Source: an uncultured Verrucomicrobia subdivision 3 bacterium (lineage in GTDB: Bacteria > Verrucomicrobiota > Verrucomicrobiia > Limisphaerales > UBA11358). From it: a DNA stretch of 6,345 nt. A program made the translations under genes and the position numbers. The stretch covers positions 1 through 6,345 of the forward strand of contig CAIOUK010000049.1 in assembly GCA_903861445.1 (NCBI GenBank). Direction: 5' to 3'. The notes beneath the pieces were generated by a model. It ran no database searches. It had not been told where the DNA came from and was given only the letters and a program-made list of their open reading frames with translations. This document shows positions 4,464 to 6,345 of this stretch, piece by piece; position 1 is the stretch's first letter, and every line of letters starts with the position of its first letter.

Positions 4464-6345
4464 TTATTTCGCCGCCGCCGTGACCGGCGTAGTTTTGATG
4501 TCCGTGCCGAGGCGTTGCAGATACGCGATGAGGGCGATGATTTCCTTGTCGGCATCGGACTTGACCGAACCGAGTTTCAGCTCGACGACGATTTTTTCGG
4601 CCTGCGCCGCCAAGTCTTTTTGCGCCGGACCGTTTTCAAATCCGGCGGGATACGGCACACCGATTTTGCGGAGCGCATTGAGCCGCGCCGGGAGTGTGTC
4701 CGTTTCCATTTTCTGCGTCAGCAACCAGGAATAGCGCGGCATGATGGAGCCGGGCGAAGTGGAACGCGGATCGTCCATGTGGTTGAAATGCCACGCGTCG
4801 GGATACTTGCTGCCCTCGCGCGCGAGGTCCGGGCCTTTGCGCTCCGAGCCCCACAGGAACGGATGGTCATAGACAAATTCACCGGCCTTGGAATATTCAC
4901 CGTAGCGCTCGGTCTCCGAGCGGAACGGCCGAATCATTTGCGAATGGCAGCCAAGACAGCCTTCGCGGATGTAGATGTCGCGGCCCAAAACTTCCAGCGG
5001 CGTGTAAGGATGCACGCTCGCGATACTCGGGACGTTCTGTTGAACCAGAAACATCGGGACGATTTCGACAAGTCCGCCGACGAGAATCGCTACCGTGGCC
5101 AGCACGGTGAAGAACAGCGGTTTGCCTTCGAGCATCCGGTGGAAGGCGGATTTACCAGCAACAACCGGTGCTTTTTCCAGCGCTGCCGCCTGCGCCTCGG
5201 TGTCCGGCTCAAATTGTCCGGCCTTCGCCGTGCGATACAAATTGTAAGCCATCATGAACACGCCGACGAGATACAGCGTGCCGCCGATAGCGCGGAGCTT
5301 GAACATCGGCACCACCTGCAAAATAGTTTCCAGAAAGTTCGGATATTGGAGGAAGCCGTCGTTGTTGAACTGTTTCCACATCAGACCTTCCGTGACACCG
5401 GCGACATAAATCGGCACGGCATAAAACACGATGCCCAGCATCCCGATCCAGAAATGATAATTTGCCAGTTTCGTGGACCAGAGTTTCGTGTTGTAAAGTT
5501 TCGGGAACAAATAATACAACATCGAGAAGGTCAGGAAGCCGTTCCAGCCCATCGCGCCAACGTGAACATGCGCGATCGTCCAGTCCGTGTAATGTGATAG
5601 CGAGTTGACTGTTTTGATTGAGAGCAACGGGCCTTCCAGCGTGCTCATGCCGTAAGCCGTGACGGCGGCCACCATGAATTTCAGCATCGGGTCTTGACGA
5701 ACTTTGTCCCACGCACCGCGCAAAGTGAGCAGCCCGTTCAACATGCCGCCCCAGCTCGGCGCGATGAGCATCAGCGAGAAAACCATGCCCAGCGATTGCG
5801 CCCAATCCGGCAGTGCGGAATAAAGCAAGTGGTGCGGCCCCGCCCAGATGTAAAGAAACACCAGCGCCCAAAAATGGATGATCGAAAGGCGATACGAGAA
5901 CACCGGACGGTTCGCCGCCTTCGGAAGAAAATAATACATCAAGCCGAGATACGGCGTCGTGAGAAAGAACGCGACCGCGTTGTGGCCATACCACCATTGC
6001 ACCAACGCATCCTGCACACCGGCATACATTGAATAGCTTTTGAACCAACCCGCCGGCATCGTCATCGAGTTCGTGATGTGCAACACCGCCACCGTGACCA
6101 CCGTGGCGATGTAAAACCAGATCGCGACATACATGTGCTTCTCACGGCGTTTGATAATGGTGCCGAATAAATTTACCGCGAACGCCACCCAGACAATCGT
6201 GATGGCAATTTTGATCGGCCATTCGAGTTCCGCGTATTCCTTGCTCGTCGTCAGCCCGAGCGGCAACGTGGCCGCCGCCATCACGCTGCCGCTCGGCAAG
6301 ACGACGAGCAAGGAATACGCGGAACTCGAATGGCCGATTAAGATC
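4464..6345 (-). CDS. ccoNO: Fused CcoN-CcoO, catalytic and cytochrome c subunits of cbb3 oxidase (5' partial)
   Basis: A natural fusion of subunits I and II of cbb3 oxidase, which reduces O2 to water and pumps protons. Numbering is from the TTG at 6311. The CcoN part (to about 365) has many membrane helices and the catalytic residues: H110 in WWYGHN and H160/H161 in GPHH for CuB, Y154 six residues before H160 as the expected His-Tyr crosslink partner, and H248 and H250 in IAHVHVG for haem b3 and haem b. A linker leads to the CcoO part: anchor helix about 399-422, haem c site CLGCH (452-456) and M524 in IMPRYSWL as axial ligand. The frame is continuous through the junction. The start is not in the window: about 100 or more N-terminal residues, including the other low-spin haem b His, are missing. 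The frame stays open to the edge, but right of about 6282-6300 it runs through an inverted repeat and is probably not genuine coding sequence. TAA at 4464-4466. Confidence 0.95.
   Translation of the reverse strand, partial: ILIGHSSSAYSLLVVLPSGSVMAAATLPLGLTTSKEYAELEWPIKIAITIVWVAFAVNLFGTIIKRREKHMYVAIWFYIATVVTVAVLHITNSMTMPAGWFKSYSMYAGVQDALVQWWYGHNAVAFFLTTPYLGLMYYFLPKAANRPVFSYRLSIIHFWALVFLYIWAGPHHLLYSALPDWAQSLGMVFSLMLIAPSWGGMLNGLLTLRGAWDKVRQDPMLKFMVAAVTAYGMSTLEGPLLSIKTVNSLSHYTDWTIAHVHVGAMGWNGFLTFSMLYYLFPKLYNTKLWSTKLANYHFWIGMLGIVFYAVPIYVAGVTEGLMWKQFNNDGFLQYPNFLETILQVVPMFKLRAIGGTLYLVGVFMMAYNLYRTAKAGQFEPDTEAQAAALEKAPVVAGKSAFHRMLEGKPLFFTVLATVAILVGGLVEIVPMFLVQQNVPSIASVHPYTPLEVLGRDIYIREGCLGCHSQMIRPFRSETERYGEYSKAGEFVYDHPFLWGSERKGPDLAREGSKYPDAWHFNHMDDPRSTSPGSIMPRYSWLLTQKMETDTLPARLNALRKIGVPYPAGFENGPAQKDLAAQAEKIVVELKLGSVKSDADKEIIALIAYLQRLGTDIKTTPVTAAAK
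6214..6338. repeat. Near-perfect inverted repeat at window end (probable fold-back artefact)
   Basis: Arms 6214-6270 and 6282-6338 are reverse complements at 53 of 57 positions, including 39 perfect consecutive pairs (6214-6252 with 6300-6338). Mismatches are at 6253-6255 and 6266, with about 11 bases between the arms. The left arm encodes the conserved CcoN segment around TTSKEYAELEWP, so it is genuine. The right arm is the same DNA turned round and encodes nothing CcoN-like on the minus strand. The inner part (CCGAGCGGCA facing TGCCGCTCGG) is itself a hairpin that could have primed strand fold-back. Confidence 0.85.

Noticed and set aside
3577..5597. Long plus-strand open frames (about 385 and 360 codons) opposite ccoP, ccoQ and ccoNO.
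   Set aside because: They are antisense to clearly identified oxidase genes, rich in Arg, His and Gln as expected for shadow frames in G+C-rich DNA, and contain no recognisable domain.
6309..6311. TTG at 6311 as the start of ccoNO.
   Set aside because: It lies inside the inverted repeat, and the CcoN family needs about 100 or more residues before the TTSKEYAELEWP segment, so this is a chance start in probably artefactual sequence.
1..6345. CRISPR arrays, tRNA or rRNA genes, insertion sequences.
   Set aside because: No regularly spaced repeats, no cloverleaf-like stretch, no transposase motifs; the window is filled by the oxidase operon.

Overview
The window is most of a cbb3-type (C-family haem-copper) cytochrome c oxidase operon on the minus strand, plus one unrelated small gene on the plus strand at the left end. 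In transcription order (right to left) the operon reads: a fused ccoN-ccoO gene cut at its 5' end by the window edge, ccoQ, a short one-haem ccoP, ccoG, ccoH (fixH), and a TauE/SafE-like membrane protein gene of the DsbD_2 type. Together these supply the catalytic core (haem b/b3-CuB subunit and membrane-anchored haem c subunits) and part of the assembly and copper-handling set for a high-affinity terminal oxidase. The copper ATPase ccoI and ccoS are not in the window.

Likely source: the CcoN-CcoO fusion, the one-haem CcoP, the gene order NO-Q-P-G-H-TauE, the scarcity of Shine-Dalgarno sites and the CT-rich palindromic intergenic repeats recall Verrucomicrobiota, possibly the Pedosphaera-type lineage. 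Bacteroidota also carry N-O fusions, but the roughly 58-60% G+C of the operon fits them less well. This assignment is from memory of family patterns, not a search.

Layout: 1-254 is a non-coding flank with nothing recognisable. 255-713 (+) is an unrecognised 152-residue protein with a C-terminal membrane segment, in DNA clearly poorer in G+C (about 45% by hand count over 241-660) than the operon. 714-828 is a short convergent intergenic stretch with a weak hairpin. 829-4452 holds the TauE-like gene, ccoH, ccoG, ccoP and ccoQ, tightly packed except for a 120-260 base gap between ccoP and ccoG that carries two copies of a palindromic repeat in opposite orientation. 4464 to the right edge is ccoNO.

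The last ~130 bases form a near-perfect inverted repeat (39 bp perfect inside 57-bp arms) that folds the 5' end of ccoNO back on itself. This most likely marks a fold-back or assembly artefact at a contig end, so sequence right of about 6282-6300 should not be read as the true CcoN N-terminus. I see no wholly new system. The points worth a second look are this fold-back, the repeat pair that runs into the ccoG start region, the reduced haem count of the oxidase, and the unrecognised plus-strand gene.
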